From Siphonodentalium dalli (taxonomy: Eukaryota > Mollusca > Scaphopoda > Gadilida > Siphonodentaliidae), in the NCBI GenBank assembly GCA_032622095.1, contig CP136065.1, positions 24,565,141 through 24,629,140 on the forward strand: DNA of 64,000 nt. Reading direction: 5' to 3'. Shown here in pieces: positions 42,258-54,941 of this stretch. Each line of letters starts with the position of its first letter. The first letter of the stretch is position 1. The position numbers were made by a program, and so were the translations under genes. The notes under the pieces are model-generated. The model made no database searches. It was given only the letters and a program-made list of their open reading frames with translations, and was not told the origin of the DNA.

Positions 42258-43935
42258 CGGATTCGTCCTCTCCGGTTTAAACCTGGTTTAAACTTACATT
42301 GGCGGTCCAGCCAAACCGGGTCTAAGGGGGCGTTTTTGACGTTCAGTTACCAACTAATTGACAACTCGATTTGGTGATATGATCATACAGTCAAACTACA
42401 CTCTTACTATCGGACCAAAAGACAAGCCGATATAATGGTTATTGACAATGTCATAAATTATCGCGAACGCGTGCTCGATTTATTCATTGAGAAATAAGTA
42501 TCACCCATGAACATTAAACCGATCTCTTTGTGGGTTTAAATCAACCCGACAAAGGGCATGTCTCTCAACATGAGTTTCTTGCGCTGTTTATCACTTTGTT
42601 TGTGATAGATTTTTGCGAGATGCTTTACCCGCAAAGACAAAATTTGGTGAATTTACATGTATATCTGTATATATTAAAGGGTATAGGAGCTGTATGTCCG
42701 TTTGTCTGTTCGCAACTGTTCTAAGACTGAAAAATAAGAAAAAATATTTGTTTGTTTTAAATTTAATTAATTTTGTTTAAATTATAATGTTCAAATGATC
42801 AAAATGCGCGCAAATGTGACGCAGGCTCCTGTCGCACGAAGGGGCCGCGGGCCCCTCTGACGCTGAATAAAGGTTCCATAATCGAGTCAGTCAAGTAAAA
42901 GCAATTTTCTGATGAGTGCACACCGGAAGTGGCATCCGAACTGTTTGAAGTGGGCAACCATACAGAGGCACAGCTTTTAAGAAAGAAATATATTACATGC
43001 GTTGCTTTTTTCAATGTAATAAATTTTCCGTCATGCAGACAATCACAAAAAAAGTTCCCAGGTTTTGAACTGGTGGAATATTATGGGAATTTACGGGCGG
43101 AGCATTAGTAGAGCTTTGTGGCATGATCTACATCAAAATAAGTTATCAAATTTGACTCATATCGCAATATAAGTTTAGGATTGCAAACTATGTGTATAGC
43201 ATATATGGTCATGCAGTAGCATCGTTTTGGTGTCAAAATTAAAACGTTGAACCATTCAAATGAATTCGTAGAAAACACCAGTATTTGTAATTGCCACAAG
43301 CCAAAAACAAAACCACAAGATAGTTGTAAAATTCATATTGAGGGAACATGTCCATATCTGAGCAAAGCTCGCGTGCGAATGAATCAACTGTGACATGATA
43401 ACACCAGTCTGCAGCCGCCACTGAGACACGCCCTCACTCGAGATAATGTACAGCTCCTTTGATTGATTGTTTGCAGTTCTAAACCGCGATTAAGTAAAGA
43501 CGGATTCGTCATCTCAAGTTTAGCCTCGGTAAAGCTGGTTTAGCTGGACCGCCGAATTGGATGGTTTCGTTGCCGGTTTAAGCTTATAAAACGCAAACAA
43601 AATATCGAAATTGACAAAAACTTATCCCCACACGCTTTATAGGTGTGAGTGCTTCTCGCTTATAAATTTCCAATCAAAATATGGTAGCTGTCGTAATTAT
43701 TGATTTTCGCAAGCAATAAAACGAGGCGGTCCGCATTAGGACAGTACGATTAATTATCTCGACGATACGGAGACACTACTGCTAAACCACTGGTCTGGCT
43801 GGACCAGATTTAAACCAGAGATGACGAATGCATCACTTAGACCTGCGGCCGCGGGTTTAAACCACGAATTTTGCTGACTCACGGCGGTTTAAACCTAGAG
43901 GTTTACGTAGAGCATGTTTAAACCTGAGCTGACGA
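42258..43935. mobile_element. GGTTTAAACC-family element, copy 2
   Basis: The left end GGATTCGTCCTCTCCGGTTT, then AACCTGGTTTAAAC and CGGTCCAGCCAAACCGGGTC, matches 22925. The right part (43785-43828) reads CTGGCTGGACCAGATTTAAA then CCAGAGATGACGAATGC, nearly the complement of the left end, so these are terminal inverted repeats. Further TTTAAACC motifs follow to 43935. A minus-strand open frame at 43421-43239 (MAAADWCYHVTVDSFARELC at its start) is inside it. No domain is recognised. Confidence 0.5.
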
Positions 43936-43950
43936 ATCGGGCCTACATGA

Positions 43951-44849
43951 TAGGGTAGTACATGTAATGTTAATTTAATCGGCTGTGCTGTGGTTGTGTC
44001 GGGAATAAGTCTCTTTAAGTAGACGACCAGGATAGTCGCCACATATATGCACGATTGGGCGAAAAATACACCTACTGTATTGTAATTTCTGAGAGCTGGC
44101 ATCGAGAGGGGGTGGGGGTAACTGGGTAGTACAACTTTGTTGATAATGGGTTCGATCTCCGCGTTTCAAGTGGGTTCATGCGAAATAACATCAATTGTAT
44201 AAAAGGCTCTAAAACAACTATCGTGTACAATTACATATAAAAATATATCGGTTTTTTTTCTTCTTTTTTTTTAACTCTCAAGTAACGCGATGTCCCATAC
44301 CGTAACCGTCGTCAGGTAAACAGTTCTGTTACAGTGGCATAATGATCAAAGTCCATTTAGTCCCAATAAGATACCGCATTTGATTAACAATTTGACGGTA
44401 AAACATGGGGGAAGTCAAATCATAGTGGAATGGGATCTCGTATCACGGAATCGTCATCGTTCAAAATGTACTTGTTATGAACAAAACGACGTGAACGTCG
44501 TGTGCCGTGTTCAAAGAAATTATACACGTGATGTCTGACTGTCGAGCTGAATTGTTGATTCATCTCAGGACTCAGTAATATATTATGGGAGAGAGTTGTT
44601 GATGTGTACGGCAGACATGGCTACGAATTCCTGGCTTCACTCTATATATGTGGACACATTAGCATCTCTCTTTCTTGGAATTTTTGCGAATGCGAAGAGA
44701 CAAATCATATACATAATTCGATGCACCTTGTTATTGATGCTGCTGTCTTTCTTTTCCACCCTTGCAGCATTGTGAAGGGTGTTGGGAGCTACTAATTTCC
44801 ACGAATATACACCAAAATGGTTAGTTATCCAACACGCACTATATCAAAC
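43951..44849. other. No recognised gene
   Basis: Short open frames without domain or splice support. Confidence 0.3.
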
Positions 44850-44967
44850 TTGTGACTATGCATGTATCTGTCTCGTATATATGTGTATTCTTTATGTTTC
44901 TGAGACTATTTCTTCATATATACTGTGTGTATAATCTCCCCATACAGGAGGCAATAAAGCGATATAC
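44850..44967 (+). mobile_element. 5'-truncated LINE 3' end
   Basis: Ends with CTCCCCATACAGGAG followed by GCAATAAAGCGATATA, a stem-loop plus AATAAAG tail like LINE B at 22023-22050. Only the extreme 3' UTR is present, as in severely truncated LINE insertions. Confidence 0.5.
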
Positions 44968-45170
44968 TACGCGATTGTCTGACAAAGCACTGTAATAACT
45001 TTGATTACACAAGAAAGGTTTAAACAGGCGAAATTTCGTTATTGAAGAGTTATCAAATAATTAGTAGAATAGCAAGGTTTATATACTGCTCCATGTTCTT
45101 TTTGGTGGTAATGTTTTACAGACTTCTGTTTTGCATATTTACCCACTGCAAATGTCTTGGGTCCCGTTAA

Positions 45171-45560
45171 AAGCACAGGCGGTGTTCGTTGCAGAAATAT
45201 TCATAGTTGTTCAAATCGCCATCAACAGAAGGAATATTAAAATAGATATAGTTTTGTTCATATGCCAAACATAATCAGCGCGTAGATAGTATATTGTCGC
45301 CAAGACGTACGATGGTGTGCGTAAACAAGAGCCTGCTCGTGTTACAGAAGTTTGGTTCTGCTTACATAACACAGCACAATTATATTGGTTAATCACGTTT
45401 TTTTGCTTTTGTTTACATAACAAAGGAAAAACATTTGACAATAACCTACTGTTTATGCCATAGTTGTGATTGGTATAAGAACAAGGTCTGTCTATTTAAC
45501 TATTATTTCTGTTTATGGCTGTTTTTGACAGCATACCCATCGCCAATGCCGCCCGTATCT
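45171..45560. mobile_element. TTAA MITE (family T4), full copy
   Basis: 390 bp, TTAA at 45167-45170 and 45561-45564. The ends are AAGCACAGGCGGTGTTC and GCCGCCCGTATCT (imperfect complement). The interior matches 54942-55400 over most of its length (CATATGCCAAACATAATCAG, GTCGCCAAGACGTACGATGG). Confidence 0.8.
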
Positions 45561-45568
45561 TTAACGTA

Positions 45569-45836
45569 ACGGGAAACTACCTAATTCCAGCCAGTGTATA
45601 CGGCATCTCCTTCTTTTGAACAGAAACTATGCAACAAATGATTGAATTTGAGTCAGGGATGATTAAAATATACACTAATGCACTCTATAAGAACCATGAA
45701 AAAGAACAATAATTGTAATGAAATTGAGTAAATGGCTTAAGCCTTTAACTCTCATTCTTGGTTCAAATTGACTCTTTTATTGTTCTGTTGAGTATAGTAG
45801 ATTTCCCATAAACGGAAAAGATGAGGTAGTCTCCCT
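45569..45836. mobile_element. TTAA MITE (family T3-like)
   Basis: GGGAAACTACCTAATTCCAG at the left against the complement of GATGAGGTAGTCTCCCT at the right. Right TTAA at 45837-45840; the left TTAA is shared with or replaced by the end of the T4 element. The interior TATGCAACAAATGATTGAAT is shared with 22161-22512. Confidence 0.65.
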
Positions 45837-46549
45837 TTAAGATCGTTATGGTTTTCTAGAGAGCTGGGTTTTTGTGGCTCTATATTGGGGAGTTACCAGG
45901 TGTCCACCATGTGGAACAGTTATCATTGACATCAGTCTGTGCGCACCAACTGTGTTGACACGGACCACATTACACTATTATCGGCCACCATTGTTATCGG
46001 ATACACAACGCTGCACGGTTCGATCTTTTAAGCCTTAAACCATCAATATCCACAATGAACTTAGTTTCGAAGATTAAACTCCAACAAGGGTCAATTGATC
46101 CACGCGGTCGACTTGCTTTGAATTCTTCCCAGCCAAAGAGGGCATTGGATCAATTGTGATATTGAGCGTTCTATTCGTGTACCCTTCGATGTTAACAAGG
46201 AAATGTATTATCGATGAGGCCTTGTTAACAGGGGTGTCATCTCCGCTCAAAATAAATGAACACGAATAACAAACAAAACAAGGTGCGAGGACTTTACACT
46301 CAGGTCGATCACTACATCAAAGATACCCCATTCGACCAATTGTTCAGCATACCGGGAGAATAAAACATTAAAGTGATCCGTTTGGGTGATCGAAGTGGAA
46401 TAGATAATAAAGTTGTTATTTTGATAAACTTTATATCCATATTATCAGCACGCAAACGCCATGCAGTGAATGTTATCTTACTATCAAGATATAATCCTAC
46501 TCTCGCAGTTAATTTAACAGAAATGACTGGTGATGTAGCTTTAAGAACG

Positions 46550-47175
46550 TATTAGGTGTAACCATGGGTTTCATTGCGGTATGGTTCGTAACAAAATGGA
46601 ATAGAAAATATAATAAACACAACAGCTCGGAGTAGCGTACGGGTTTTCTCCTCTAGTGAGATGCGAGGATTATTTTTCACTCGGCTAACCCCGCAGCTCA
46701 CTCGAAGAGAAAACTGTACGCAACTCAGAACAGTTAACTATTGTCTATATTAACTTAGCACATGTAGCAATCAACGACATTCTTGTCACAAAGACCTACA
46801 AGATGTTGTATAGAGCCGATTTTTGGTGGAATAAATTCTGAGAATGAGAACTCCTGGGGAATTATATTTTATTATAATTTCAGCAACGTCAAAATATAAA
46901 TCGCATCTTACTCCCAGAAGACCGAAGGTGTTATACATACACTCTCAATAAGTTATCCTACTTTCAGCACTACGTCATAACGTCATGTCTGCGTCATTCG
47001 GTATCATTGTGCGTTATTTTATGATGTTGTGGCTTCAAGAACATATTATGTCTAAACGTGGGTGTCATTGTGCATGGGTCGTAACAAACTGGTATAGAAA
47101 ATACAAAAGTCAACTATTCTGAGTAGCGTATCGGTTTTCTCCTCTCGTGAGATGAGAGGATTATTTTTATAATAA
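46550..47175. repeat. Pair of direct repeats with hairpin
   Basis: TATGGTTCGTAACAAAATGG then GAGTAGCGTACGGGTTTTCT at 46575-46660 recurs as GGGTCGTAACAAACTGG then GAGTAGCGTATCGGTTTTCT at 47075-47140. The first copy forms a hairpin with AGAGAAAACTGTACGCAACTC (46706-46728). Confidence 0.6.
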
Positions 47176-48229
47176 TAATATATAATGTTATAACGTTATA
47201 ATGTTTTAAATCGTTCAGTCTACGTGGTTGGAATTGACATTTTGTTTGTTTTTGTTATTTATTTATTTTTTAATTTTAATATTTTTAATTGTGATCAAAA
47301 CACATTAGTTCGCAAAAATAAAAGACCACAATTGGGTTTTATACAGAGATGTGTAAATCAATATAGTGGGTTATAGAATAAGATTTTGAGGACGCCTGGT
47401 TAACATATATCCATGAAGATACAGATGTTTTAAAGAAATGTACATGTGCTTCTCTGTTCGTGGTGGTATACTGGATAAATTATTCTCAGTTTAAAAGAAG
47501 TGTTGCTATATAATCATCTACAGGGCTAATAGGTACCACATACTGTTAATATCCTCGTTACCTGATGTTTCCGTTTAAATTAGTGGATATGCTGCTTCTG
47601 ACAACAATGGTGCTATGGGACGGACACAGCACGTCTGGCAAACCATCGATATGAGAAGCGCGATCGTAGATCCCGAGCATGATTACTGAGATCGCTATTG
47701 TTTTAGCTCCCGTAATTAAGAGACCAACATAGGTCCTACCATAGATCGCGGCTGTTCTCGTTTATATTATGAGTTGGCTCGATATATAGCTTTCAAACGT
47801 TGGGTATTTTATATATATTTATAAATGAGCGTACAGCCGACATCATTTTTAAACCGTACATTCGACTTGGTTGGAATTGACTTTTTTTTAATATTAAATT
47901 TTTTTTTTATTGGAATCAAAACATGATCATTAGGTATAACATAGAGTACTTGAGACGTGATAACTTGTCGATGTGATTGGAATTGACGTTTGTTTTTTCT
48001 TAACAGTTTTTATTGTAACAAATGATCCATACTAAACTGCCATCATGACGGTTCAAGGTCCCTCATTTTGAAAGAACATAATATGTATTTCTTAAATAGA
48101 ACGATACATATACTATTAATGCTTTCTTCAATGTATCTGGTTTTCTAGCTCACTATATGAATGCCCTGATTCGCGTCCCCATATAAATATGACAGCTGAG
48201 ACGATATAATTGTTCAGGTGACCTAATTC
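47176..48229. other. No recognised gene
   Basis: AT-rich. TTGGAATTGAC.TTT.TTT phrases recur at about 47228, 47870 and 47978 as a loose dispersed repeat. Confidence 0.35.
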
Positions 48230-48610
48230 GGTCACTATTTGTCGAGGTTGAATATTGAACGCCAAAAACTCCTTAGAACGAATTGTGGAGATGACTCTAT
48301 ATAACTTTGGTCGACATCGGCGACTAAAACTGATCATTTTGTGCTCCTCTTCTCGCCATCCCTGACCCAAACGGCTCCAAATGTGCCGTTTTTTAAACAC
48401 ATAATTTCATTTGCAAATCGGCGCTAAAAATATTTTTGATCAATTTTGGTGCCATGCAGTCTCCCCTCCCGTGCATCGCTGACTCGAACGGAGCCAGTTT
48501 TGACATCTTTAAGTCAGTTATATTCATTATATCATGGAGATGACTATGTATAAGTTCGGTGGAAATAGGCAACAACAAATTATGCTGACCCTCCCCTTTC
48601 TGCCCCTGAC
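48230..48610. repeat. Two-copy diverged repeat of about 210 bp
   Basis: GGAGATGACTCTATATAACT then CATCCCTGACCCAAACGG is echoed by CGTGCATCGCTGACTCGAAC and GGAGATGACTATGTATAAGT. The order suggests two overlapping tandem units. Confidence 0.5.
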
Positions 48611-49385
48611 AACAGCGTCACTTTAGAAAATTCTAACCCGCACCATTATCTTCTTCGTAAAACGTTATCACTGTTAGACCCTTTTGGTGCAAACTAGATG
48701 GTCCTCCGTGAATTTCTATAGAACACAAGACATACATTCGCCAATATATATATGTAGATCTCCAATAACGATATTTTGCGTAAACAGAACTGTTACGTTG
48801 ATGTGTAAAAAACATCGCTAATCATGTAATAAGTTCATATATTTTAGTCTGAACATAATTTCCAGAATATTTGTCAATGCTTTTACCTTTTCCAATGTTA
48901 ACCGCAAAGTTGCGTATTGAACTAACTGGACTAGTGTCGGTATATATATATGCTTTATTCTCTGATCCAAGATTCTATTATATGGACATTGAGAAAATAG
49001 AAATGTAGTTTTTTCACAAACGATGGACAGCAGAAAATAAAGAAAGACATCACCACAAGGTGATTCCACTGTAACAGTACTGTTTGATATAATAATGGTT
49101 TTGACAAGCGAAACCTCCTTGTTGGAGAGCTACTATTATAATAGTGAAAACAGGAATAAAGTTTATATATGTTCCGTGTTCTTCTTAGTGATGCCCGCTG
49201 TATAATCGATTATGATTATTCACAATTACCCACTGAGCGGCTTGTAACCCTTTAAACCCGAGACGGCAAATCGGTATACCTTACTCGTCGTAATATATAT
49301 ATTACTGAAAGATGGACCGAATATTCGGCGTGTTGGACTATAATATAATATACATGCATTCAACAAACATAAAAACCGTTATGTA

Positions 49386-50680
49386 CAGGGGGGTCGCGCC
49401 ACAAAATTCCGACACAAGGCCGGGGGTAGCAGCTCCTGAAAACACGTTTTTTCTGGTGTTTGCAAATATTTTACTTTTGCCCTTTTTTGACCTAATTACA
49501 AGCTGTTTAGCCTATATAATGATTGTTTTTCTGTGTTATGATCTAAATAACACCTGTAGTGTACACACAATATACTAGGTACAGTTCCCTGTGGTCAGGT
49601 TGGCCTCAGATTTGTTTTATTATTTGGTCCCTTCTAATACTAAGTAAACCTTCGTGAAATTTTTAACTGCGCTGGCCCACCTGGGTTGGATAACCACTTG
49701 GTATGTAAATATATTATAATGAACTCTAAAGACAAATAAACCACATATAATTCAGTAAGTAAAATAAAATATCGCATTACCACTATATGTGGTATCAAAC
49801 TGAAATTCAACTCTCCAAGTCTGATATGAAACTGAAATAATGTGTAAAATAAATGTAGAACATGCCTGTTCTCTAATCTATAAACATGTTTCTGGCACAA
49901 AGTTACTAATACTATAAAAGACAAAAGTGCTATTCTACAGTGTTACATATCAAATTATTAATGAACAGACATTCACATGGATCTCAATCAGTATCAATAG
50001 CATTGAAAAACGTTGAAGCTGATTGAAGAATTATATAAGTTAATTTAAACTCAGGTGAAGTTTCAATTATCGTTGTGCAAAGTGACTTACAAAATCTTTA
50101 TCTAATCTGGATTAAGACATGAATGAGTTTAACAAGACACTTTGATTACATTTTCTGGCACAAAATTACCCAAGTATTTCAGACTAGACACTTATCAAAC
50201 TGTTTCTTGTCTGTTTTACAATATGCAGTGTACGTGGTTAGATGGATCATTTTAATATTAACAATAACTAAATGGTTGTAAAATAGCGCATATAAATAAA
50301 TAATATCTCATTATTTCACAAGTGAAAGACAGTCATGTTTTACTAACAAAATGCAATTGAGACTGGTTGAGACCCATGTGAATGTCTGTTCATTAATAAT
50401 TGGATATGTAACACTGTAGATTAGCACTTTTGTCTTTTATAGGATTAGTAACTTTGTGCAAGGAACATGTTTATAGATTAGAGAACAGGCATGATCTACA
50501 TTTATTTTACACATTATTTCAGTTTCATATCAGTAGCTTGTAATAGGTAAAAAAAAGTGCAAAAGGAAAAAAATTGCAAGCACCAGCAAACACCGGAAAA
50601 TAAGTTTTTTAGGAGCTGCGACGCCCCCCCCCCCCACTCCGGCCTTGTGTCGGAATTTGTTTGCGCGACCCCCCCCCCCT
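49386..50680. mobile_element. hAT-like foldback element with empty site
   Basis: 1295 bp. The ends are CAGGGGGGTCGCGC and GCGCGACCCCCC..CT, flanked by 8-bp repeats GTTATGTA (49378-49385 and 50681-50688). Long internal inverted segments follow: 49386-49465 pairs with 50590-50680 (TTCCGACACAAGGCCG), and 49805-50000 pairs with 50345-50530 (TAGAGAACAGGCATG against CATGCCTGTTCTCTA). The left arm carries about 300 extra bases (about 49510-49800). The flanking sequence is an R1-family repeat whose copy at 50829-50905 lacks the insertion. No transposase. Confidence 0.8.
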
Positions 50681-50688
50681 GTTATGTA

Positions 50689-51240
50689 TGACATAATATA
50701 ACGCAAAATTGCAACATGTCCACGAGGAAATACGCACATAGTCGACCTATAACGTGAAATAGGTACATGTGATTATTTGATTCCGAAATAAGCAGATAAT
50801 GGACTCTTGTCCGTTATTTAGGCTTGTTGGACTATAATATAATATACATGCATTCAACCATCATAAAAGCCGTTATGTATGACGTAATATAACACAAAAT
50901 TGCAACATATGTCCTCGAGGAAATACGCACATAATCGACCTATAATGTGAAATAGGTACATAATGTGATTATTTGATTATTAAATAAGCAGATAATGGAC
51001 TCTTGATCGTTAATTCGTTTTATGGCGTGGGCAACAGTGAAAATACTTGTTAAAGGGCGTACACATGAAAAGTCGTGAGTTGGCTTATTTGTGTCATTGT
51101 CCGCACATATGCTTAGAATGGCCTCTTTACGAGTCGATAATGTGACTAAAATGTTCTGATTATCAGCATATTATAGACTCAAAATAAGGCAATTGTAAAC
51201 AGTTTATCTACTAAAACAATTTCTAATATAAGCAGATAAT
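50689..51240 (+). repeat. Dispersed repeat family R1, two overlapping copies
   Basis: GAGGAAATACGCACATA, GTGAAATAGGTACAT and AGCAGATAATGGACTC occur twice (50728-50815 and 50915-51003). The second copy continues through CGAGTCGATAATGTGACTAA to AAGCAGATAATGTGC, like 35465-35735. Confidence 0.75.
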
Positions 51241-51811
51241 GTGCTAGTTGTCGGGAGACAGGCTGCAAAATCATGGTGACATAATTGATGTTGAAACACT
51301 GGTAAGAAATATACATATCGCAGAATGAAGATGCTCGAAAGTACGTCCACTTATTTACAACGATGGAGTGACACCATGACCAAATAGTATGAATTAAAAC
51401 ACAACCCACAGCCAAGTTTTAATTTTTCTGATTTAATTTTTCAATACGTGGGTGTGGTTTTACTTCTTTCGAGATTATTTCAATTCTGTTTATAACTATT
51501 TCATTATCGGATTAATTATTTTGAGCGAATAAACACCCGTCTTCACAACACATTGATGATGCAGCCAATTCCTTCCCTGGCAAATGACATGAACTATACA
51601 TTCGCTCTTTTTGCATCATACTTATAATGATTCCATTTCATGTTTAAAAATGTTTTGTTATTATTGGGATACCCAATAATAATAAAATAATCATGCTGTA
51701 TTTTTCTTGAAATACCATTGTATAATGGTGATGAGAAATAAAAGTATTTGTCTTTGTCTATGTTAAATTATACACGACGTAAAGCCATCGTAATGGTGTT
51801 TAATATCTTCG
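51241..51811. other. No recognised gene
   Basis: Short open frames only. Confidence 0.3.
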
Positions 51812-51815
51812 TTAA

Positions 51816-52398
51816 AGGGGTACTGTACGCCATTTTCATTAAATTTCCGGTGACAACAACGATCTAATATCGATAATATATAGAAACATAAGTAATTTGA
51901 GTCGAAGATGTATTCTGTAAACGCTCAGGTTAATAGGCTATCTTAAAATTTAATAATTTAAAAGTTAATAATTTGATATAAATTGAATTTATGACTGGAG
52001 CCATAAAATGGCGTCAATTAAATTACGAATTACCGTAATCAAAAATAGTAATTGAGGGATACTGGATTTTTAAACCGATCGCACACACGATTGCTTAAAA
52101 TATTATGATGATACGGGGAGAACACTCAAGCCACTCACTGACTAGCGACGATACAATAACTTAAATGATTATATGGGACTAGTATGCATATAATATCACT
52201 TTTATTTGATTCATTTGGTTGAAAACTTTACAAAAATTACTCGACAACGACAATTTGTATTTTTGCATTCCGGTAAATTTGTCATCCGTAACATGACTTC
52301 GTACTCAACAGACTTTCAAATAATGGAAAAATTGTTACCTTATTCTCCGACTCGGAGACTATAGAAACCAACAACAACATTTGGCGTACAGCACCCCT
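51816..52398. mobile_element. TTAA MITE (family T3), larger copy
   Basis: 583 bp, TTAA at 51812-51815 and 52399-52402. The ends AGGGGTACTGTACGCCA and TGGCGTACAGCACCCCT match at 16 of 17 positions. It shares the end sequence with 39269-39572 but has a different interior. Confidence 0.88.
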
Positions 52399-52549
52399 TT
52401 AACTATTAAGATCTGAAACTGTCATCAAATCCAAGCAATTTACGAAAATATTTTTGTCAGTTTTTAATTCGCGCAACTAGGTGCGCGAATTCAAAACTGA
52501 GCGAAAAATACTACTGCGCGCATTTAGTTACGAGTAAAATGAAAGTCTT

Positions 52550-52862
52550 ATAATAGAGAATGCATTGGCCTAACAATTTATCATTTGTTATCATTTTTCT
52601 TACATTCTTTAACAATTTAAAAAAAAAAAATTTAAGTTCTTTATTATTTTTTCATACCTTCTTTAAGAATGTTTTCATACATTCTTTAACAATTTTTATA
52701 ATTTTTTCTTACATTCTTTATTAATTTTTTTTAATTTTTTTCTTACGTTTTTTAACAATTATAAATAACAATATAAAATGTGTTAGACCAATGCATTCTC
52801 TTATATATGCGAGGCGCCCTTTTTTCGCAAAAACAAATCAGGAAGCACCAGTCATGAAAGGG
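52550..52862. mobile_element. TTAA MITE (family T2), left end lost
   Basis: Right end AGTCATGAAAGGG followed by TTAA (52863-52866). Contains half palindrome modules GAGAATGCATTGGCC (52556) and CCAATGCATTCTCTTATATA (52789), with AT-rich ACATTCTTTAACAATTT repeats between. The left terminus is not found. Its right end lies 8 bp from the exon 3 splice donor of the neighbouring gene. Confidence 0.65.
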
Positions 52863-52874
52863 TTAAAGTCTTAC

Positions 52875-53012
52875 CTGGCACACAGTGTCCCGTCGGTGCA
52901 GTCGATGGCTTGTAATATGGTAGACACACGCACACTCCACCTACACACTGCAGGCCGGGCATCTGACATGCTGGTTGGACCGGTTGGTAGCAATAGTCGT
53001 TGCGATATTTGC
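52875..53012 (-). CDS. Exon 3: EB/EGF-like cysteine module
   Basis: Acceptor TTTTCTGTTTAG at 53013, donor CCAG|GTAAGA at 52874, phase 1 at both ends, the usual symmetry for shuffled extracellular modules. It reads KYRNDYCYQPVQPACQMPG, then LQCVGGVCVCLPYYKPST and APTGHCVP, six cysteines in about 45 residues. The C..(7)C..(6)C..(4)C.C pattern followed by a distal C resembles the EB module of invertebrate secreted proteins. Confidence 0.75.
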
Positions 53013-53220
53013 CTAAACAGAAAACGTACATATACAAGCACATGTATTATGTATGCATTGTGGGATGTGCAAGCGGAGAAGCGTTATTTGACGTCAGATT
53101 CGCGTTTTTTTAAAGATAATATATATGTCTGCATTGCCTCCAATTGTACAGTGCTGTACTTACTTACTGTAGCGTTTTTTCTTAGTCAAATGGTAGGTGC
53201 TCAGTTTAAATGCAACTTGT

Positions 53221-54937
53221 GAAATTTTATGACAATGCAGAGCCCTTGCACAAAATTGACTAGGTTGTGTTCCAGTAAAGTCAGTAAGTAACAGGTTTCA
53301 ATCTGTGGTAAAGTTAATTGACGTTTGTCATATAGCACGCAGTATGGACTACATACATGTATAACAAGTGACCAAGTGTTAATTCTGTACTAATCCACCT
53401 TTGGAAATTCATTTATTCCCATGTACAGTTTGCCAAGTATATATTCCTATTTTTCGATTCTTGCCATTCTTACTTACTTACTATATATATTTAAAAGGTA
53501 TTGATCAAGGTGGGATCTGCATATACACTTTGCGCATTACAATAATTATAACTAATGTTCATCACCTAACAAGGATAACTCAGTTCCAAGTAGATACGAG
53601 CTCTGATATTTTCAGCACTCAAAATGATAAGTTAAATTCGCATTCCTTTCGATTTAAACGGACATGGCTCATTCGAACCTCCAAATTGTTTTTCTACGTA
53701 ATTTGGAGCGACGGATACGATATGTCGATCAATAAACGAGCTATTGGTATACCGGCTTCATATGCTCTGAAAAAGACTTGCCAAAGCCACGGCCATTTCC
53801 AGCAGTTTTAAATTTTTCGCCCGAAGACAGACAATTGACTACCACGGAACGCTCTTTTCTGTTCGATGTCGTGCAAATTGCTGTTTTGTGTTTGGGACCC
53901 AACCACCTAGTTCACATGTGTATTACTTCAATACGTCTTTTGAGGTTACATAATGTTCGTAGAAAGGTAATTCAGATATATATCGACGCAACTTCGATAC
54001 TGAGAAAAATTCAAAAACGAATAATATTATGTGTATTTTGGAGCGCAAACCACCATGTGGCTTTAACACACTAGTTTTATCCAGTCTGTGTTAAAATATA
54101 ATCAAATTCATACTGATTTTGATCACGTTTTATATGCGGGTCGGCAGTTAACTAATAGACTCGATGGCTCGTACTCATCAACTGGGTTATATATATTCCA
54201 GGTAGTCTATACCGGGCGAGGCTGAATGCGAAGCTTTTGGCATAGCGGCGGTATAGGAGTATCCAATCGCAGGGATTTGACGACTATCATACATTGGCAA
54301 CGATTTGGCAACGCTATGATTTATTCTCATAACAAATGCCTATGGAAATTTACATAAGTTGTATAACAAAGATTGGTATATGTACAGTATGGCATCGGCG
54401 ATCATGTACTTACGCTTGGAGTATTTATTCTATATATTCATTCAAGATCCCATACATAAATAAATAGTTCAGATGGTATTATATGTCACCATGGCGGATT
54501 ATCTTCGAACCTCTTAAAAACGGTATGTACAAATTTGCATCGACGTCACATTTGATATGGGTTTTGTACATTCAAAAGTTCATCCATCATTGTAATGTTT
54601 GGTCTGTTCAGGTATTCAGATATAAAAAAAATTCTCTCCCGCTTCACACACAGAGGTAATCATGAAATCACAGTGGCCACAATTGGTTATCACCTTCGCA
54701 TGTAGCATTATGTACATGCTCGGTTTATTTCAATGATGTACGTCCACAGTATTGGAACATAAAAGGGACGGGAAGTATTAACCAGCCCAATTCGTCAACA
54801 CTAATTCGTCAACACTAATTCGTCAACACTAATTCCGCAAAAATATTTAGTCAAAGCTGCTTTCTCTATTTATCTGGTGAATGTTCTCGATTTACTCGTG
54901 AGGCAGTGTCGATTGATAAATAGCATTTGATAGCTTG
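53221..54937. other. Intron 2 region; no other gene
   Basis: Plus-strand open frames at 53401-53811 and 53778-54074 have no recognised domain and lie in the predicted intron. A TAATTCGTCAACAC unit is repeated three times with 15-bp period at about 54788-54833. Confidence 0.4.
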
Positions 54938-54941
54938 TTAA

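Noticed and set aside
43239-43421. Minus-strand open frame starting MAAADWCYHV as a host exon
   Set aside because: Plausible-looking start, but it lies inside the GGTTTAAACC element and no donor fits; left as part of that element.
44604-44795. Plus-strand 63-residue open frame before the LINE tail
   Set aside because: No similarity to LINE C-terminal sequence and no other domain.
53401-54074. Two plus-strand open frames of 136 and 98 residues
   Set aside because: No domain, no splice support, located in an intron of the minus-strand gene; composition is like random AT-rich sequence.
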